In this document: in pieces, positions 52,220-55,031 of the stretch
Layout of the letters: every line of letters begins with the position of its first letter
Numbering within the stretch: the stretch's first letter is position 1
Source of the DNA: Amphimedon queenslandica
Taxonomy: Eukaryota; Porifera; Demospongiae; Haplosclerida; Niphatidae
Reading direction: 5' to 3'
Length of the DNA stretch: 55,031 bases
NCBI RefSeq assembly: GCF_000090795.2
Contig: NW_003546343.1
Location: forward strand, 188,771 to 243,801
Program-made: the position numbers and the translations under genes
Notes under the pieces: model-generated
The model's input: only the letters and a program-made list of their open reading frames with translations
The model's database searches: none
What the model was told of the DNA's origin: nothing

Positions 52220-55031
52220 ATGGCTACTCTTTTCTGTTCTTCCCTTTTACTGCTTGGCAGTTTAAGTTTCTTTCAGTGTGTCTCTTCTCAAAGTGTTGCT
52301 CCTGATGATGCTGAACCTTTTTGTTCAGATATACCAATAAGAAATGTCACTTTTCCTAATGAAAGGATCCTACTGGACTCACAGAACTACAGGTCAGCTT
52401 TTCTTGTTGGAGCAGAAGGAGAAAATAGGACTTGGCTGACTATTGATTATGATGGAGGGGGAGTAGGTCGACCTGGTGCTGCTGAATTTGTTGATACTGT
52501 AAGATTATATTATTATTATTATTATTATTATTATTGTTCAATTCTCATGTAGTGGTATGAGGGTAATCAAGGAGTACAGTGCTTACATCGAATCAATGTT
52601 TGTGCTGCCCTGATCCCTGGAGGAACATCTTCATTCCAGAGCAATTGGTTGATAACACAATACATTAACATTAGTGAACCAGGAATAAGTCAATTAAGAG
52701 TCAATTTAACATTCTCATCAAATTTGGTGTGCTCAAGCCAGCAGTGTGGCCAGCAGCAGACATTTGAAGTGCAGACATTTGACACTGATAAACCAGATGA
52801 CATAAACCGAGGAAATATCAGTTATTATTCATATGCTGGTGTTCGTCTGATACACACTGCTGAGGAAGGGGCTACTACAGACTCTGAGTCATTTGCTGTG
52901 TCTAGTTCTGGTCTGTATCTGGCTATATGGGACCAAGGATCTTGTACTGTCATTAATCGAATTGTGGTATTCTACAATGTCTGTCCTTATCAAGTATTGA
53001 ATAAAGCTGTCTATCCAGAGACAGTAGCTCCTCAAGGGGGCTTTGATCCAGATAAAAACGTGATTGCTACTTGCATTGATAATGCTAGTCCTACATCATC
53101 AAATAGTTTAAGTATAAGTTGTAGGATATTAGGATTGTGGATTGGATCAGCTTCATGTCAATGTAATGCTGGATATGAAGCTAATGGTACAGTTTGTCAA
53201 GGTACAGATTTTTATTAATGCATGCTTAGTCTACTTTAGTGTTAAATGTTGTGGCTAAGCCCACATGTAGCTATTTGTAGCCACTTTGATCTTTAAAATT
53301 TTTTTTGTCACAGCCACACACATTCAATGTTACAGTAATCATTAATTTATGTCCACTGTAGCTTGTGAAGAAGGCACCTACAAGCCATTCGCAGGAGACA
53401 GTGATTGTAATGGTTGTCCTAATAACAGCTACTCAGCTAGTCCTGGTTCTGTGTCCTGCCAGTGTCTGTCTGGTTATTATAGAGCACCTCATGAAGGTAT
53501 TGCTGTGAACTGCACTGGTAAGTAGTGTGAGCATGATTTATTATATATACAATGAATTATTTTTTAAATTTAGCTCCTCCTAGCTCACCTCAGAACTTAA
53601 CAAACACTTCAGTTGCAGAGACTATCATTAGCATTTCCTGGCTTGAGCCTGCTTATAATGGAGGCAGAACTGATCTTTATTATGTCATCAGCATTAACAG
53701 CTCAATCAGTCTGATGGAATATAGTACAGTGCATACAAACTACACACTAATGGGATTAACTCCATTCACAACATACGAAATACAAGTGATGGCAAGAAAT
53801 GGAGTGTCAGATCAAGACAATGCTAATGATGACAATAGAGCTGTTACTGTAACTGTCACTACTCTCAATCCTTGCAATGAAACCTGTTCATCTGGTTTCT
53901 ATTTGAATCCTGATGGATGTACCTGTGGTAAAAGACTATGTTTATTATTCATATGGTTTTATGTTAATAGGTTCATGTGGAGTGTCTAATTGTTTAAGAT
54001 GTCAATTGCTTAATTCCAGTTGTTGTACTGAGTGTCAATTAGGATATGAAATTAATGGCTGTGAATGTGAGGCAGCAGGTAAGTGTAAATCATTTGTTTT
54101 TGGGTATAAACATGCCTCTTTACTTATCCTTCATCAGTTGGACCTGTTTCTTCTTCACTTGATTCATCAGTGACAAATCTACCCTCAACTGAAACTCCTC
54201 AGTTATCATCTTCAATGCTAACAATTGTAGCTCCTGTTGTATTGGTGCTAGTACTCTGTGTTTGTATTATCATAGTATTTGTGATTGTGATAATTGTTAG
54301 GAGGAACAGAAAGAAGAAACTTGTAAATTTGGACTTGCATTGTGTTGGTAAGTGAAGTTGATAATATCTTTATGTAGATAATTTGTCCCCTTTAGACGAC
54401 TCCAGAATTTCTCTGGATTTGAATTCAGCTTATCAAAGTAAATTTTGTATTGTGATAAAAATTTATTTTGAATTAAAGAAGTAAATCATCAAAATGAAGA
54501 GACATCTACAGATGACACTGTTATGAAGCAGAGGTTGATCAAATATTTAATACCGTCTTCACAGATTGAAATACAAGAAACCATTGGCCAAGGTTTAACA
54601 TAGTGGTCAGTATAGACATTAACACTGTTTGCATGCATTAGGTGAGTTTGGAATTGTTTATAAAGCAACTATGAAAGAAAGTCAACAAGAAATTGCTTTA
54701 AAAACACTCAAAGGTATACAAGTGATACATAATAACTAATTTTAAAAAATTGGATAAATTTATAGGACCATTTTCAAAGAGTGATGTCGATTGTCTTCTT
54801 GAAGAGTGCCTACTGATGTCAAACTTTGATAATCCTAATGTACTGTCTCTCATTGGTGTGTGTGCTGACCTGGGATCAGCTCCAGGGATCATCATGCCTT
54901 ATATGTCAAAAGGAAGTCTATTGTCTTATTTGCAGAAAGAGAAATCTTACCTTATAGTGGAAGCAAGCAGTGAAGAAAGCACAGTGCTAAATGTTAGGAA
55001 ACAGTTGCTCTCTGTGTGTCTTCAAGTTGCT
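52220..55031 (+). CDS. Eph-like receptor tyrosine kinase, N-terminal part (cut by window end)
   Basis: Ten full exons and the start of an eleventh: 52220-52498, 52553-53201, 53362-53517, 53574-53927, 53971-54078, 54138-54347, 54396-54437, 54479-54592, 54642-54713, 54766-end. Signal peptide ends near SFFQCVSSQ. Then comes a jelly-roll ligand-binding-like domain (FQSNWLITQYINI, then CPYQVLNKAVYPETVAPQGG, which mirrors the Eph NLAVFPDT element). Cys-rich EGF-like/GCC2-type modules (CPNNSYSASPGSVSCQC), one fibronectin III domain (SSPQNLTNTSVAET..ISISWLEPAYNGG) and a further Cys-rich EGF-like segment follow. TM is at ~450-476, then the juxtamembrane and kinase start: Gly loop GQGEFGIVYKAT, ATP lysine in IALKTLK, LLEECLLMSNFDNPNVLSLI, MPYMSKGSLLSYLQ. 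The activation loop and any SAM domain lie beyond the window. Confidence 0.87.
52508..52535 (+). repeat. (TTA)n microsatellite in intron 1 of the Eph-like gene
   Basis: Nine TTA triplets in a 54-bp intron, filling over half of it; the intron is still bounded by GTAAGA and a TGTAG acceptor. Confidence 0.85.

Overview
The window is intron-dense, AT-rich metazoan nuclear DNA, most likely from a demosponge and probably close to Amphimedon queenslandica. That assignment is inferred from gene content (Eph-type receptor kinase, axonemal dynein light intermediate chain, expanded beta-helix/7-8TM receptors, Calx-beta proteins), very short introns (often 50-100 bp) and tight gene spacing. I rebuilt gene models by hand from canonical GT-AG (and two GC-AG) splice sites. 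Codon phase closes in every model listed, but no transcript data were available.

Layout. 1-6846: a tandem duplication whose unit is a beta-helix multi-TM receptor followed by a small secreted Calx-beta protein. Copy 1 is cut by the window edge and its Calx-beta gene is broken; copy 2 is intact. 7064-7366: a 142-bp palindromic MITE-like element and a (TAA)n tract. 7670-10534 (-): MTMR9 pseudophosphatase, divergent from 10627-15452 (+): a secreted S8 protease with a CUB domain and a C-terminal repeat region. 15534-22201 (-): two tandem mRNA capping enzymes. 22431-23838 (-): DNALI1. 24009-25286 (-): SMNDC1/SPF30, divergent from 25806-34682 (+): cytoplasmic poly(A)-binding protein with a 6.3-kb intron. 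34870-39035 (-): three tandem 3-hydroxyacyl-CoA dehydratases (HACD). 39232-40456 (-): CCS copper chaperone, divergent from 40588-42205 (+): MRTO4. 42398-44382 (-): papain-family cathepsin, divergent from 44544-51891 (+): LRRC9. 52220-end (+): Eph-like receptor tyrosine kinase, cut by the window edge.

Most genes are housekeeping: cap synthesis, splicing, poly(A) binding, ribosome assembly, very-long-chain fatty acid elongation and copper delivery. Two (DNALI1, LRRC9) are ciliary, and both carry an RFX-type X-box within 100 bp upstream of the ATG. Four divergent gene pairs share short intergenic promoters (92, 519, 131 and 161 bp).

The most unusual non-genic signal is a 186-bp repeat built around a perfect 20-bp palindrome. 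It occurs singly or in tandem in introns of five genes and forms the 3' end of MTMR9. The most unusual genic signal is the capping-enzyme pair: the distal copy has lost a conserved motif V lysine and the nuclear-type linker. No CRISPR array, rRNA, convincing tRNA or viral gene was seen.
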